15,104 nt of DNA from an uncultured Caulobacterales bacterium. GTDB lineage: Bacteria; Pseudomonadota; Alphaproteobacteria; Caulobacterales; Caulobacteraceae. The notes under the pieces are model-generated. The model saw nothing but the letters and a program-made list of their open reading frames with translations. It did not search any database and was not told the DNA's origin. The position numbers and the translations under genes were made by a program. Every line of letters starts with the position of its first letter. Positions within the stretch are counted from its first letter, which is position 1. Positions 15,093 through 15,104 of this stretch are shown here, piece after piece. The stretch is from positions 1 to 15,104 of the forward strand of contig CAISYT010000217.1 of assembly GCA_903889785.1 (NCBI GenBank), read 5' to 3'.

Positions 15093-15104
15093 ACCCTGCG
15101 CCCG

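Noticed and set aside
1..15104. CRISPR arrays, tRNA/rRNA genes, insertion sequences, phage or defence genes
   Set aside because: No regularly spaced repeats, cloverleaf-like segments, transposase or integrase frames, or terminal inverted repeats were seen on either strand.

Overview
The window looks like a chromosomal stretch of a high-GC alphaproteobacterium, most likely in or near the Caulobacterales. This rests on the carB-greA order, the alphaproteobacterial GreA N-terminus ([11 protein letters not shown]), an ELM1-family gene, a CobT of the cobaltochelatase type, and a nadA promoter resembling the Caulobacter sigma-70 consensus. The genus is inferred, not shown. Almost all of it is housekeeping or central metabolism. 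I see no mobile element, CRISPR array, tRNA or rRNA.

Left part (1-3975, + strand): the C-terminal two thirds of carB (pyrimidine and arginine precursor synthesis), then greA (transcript cleavage factor) behind a hairpin-rich leader, then an ELM1/DUF1022 gene 17 bases after greA.

Scar (3976-4463): the most unusual region. The first ~90 codons of an SpsF-like sugar cytidylyltransferase on the + strand meet, head-on near base 4255, the first ~43 codons of a PseG/SpsG-like gene on the - strand. The 3' parts of both genes are missing. These are two truncated genes of a nonulosonic-acid (pseudaminic-type) sugar pathway, joined by a deletion or an inversion plus deletion. The + strand reading frame runs across the junction and could encode a 156-residue chimera.

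Middle (4464-10161): trxB (thioredoxin reductase, +) converges on a SleB-type cell wall hydrolase lipoprotein (-). Divergent from the hydrolase is a complete nadA-nadB-nadC operon (+) for de novo NAD synthesis from aspartate. Its genes are tightly packed (1-base gap, then a 4-base ATGA overlap). A good promoter lies upstream, with an imperfect palindrome just past the expected start of transcription, consistent with repressor control of NAD synthesis.

Right part (10162-15104): a TspO/MBR membrane protein and an acyltransferase-3 membrane protein, both on the - strand. Then cobT (cobaltochelatase VWA subunit, +) without its usual partner cobS in view, and lldD (FMN-dependent L-lactate dehydrogenase, +). 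The last 12 bases hold nothing recognisable.

Start codons were reassigned by Shine-Dalgarno position, charge of the signal peptide or family length for trxB, tspO, the acyltransferase and lldD. TTG starts are favoured for the hydrolase and nadB.
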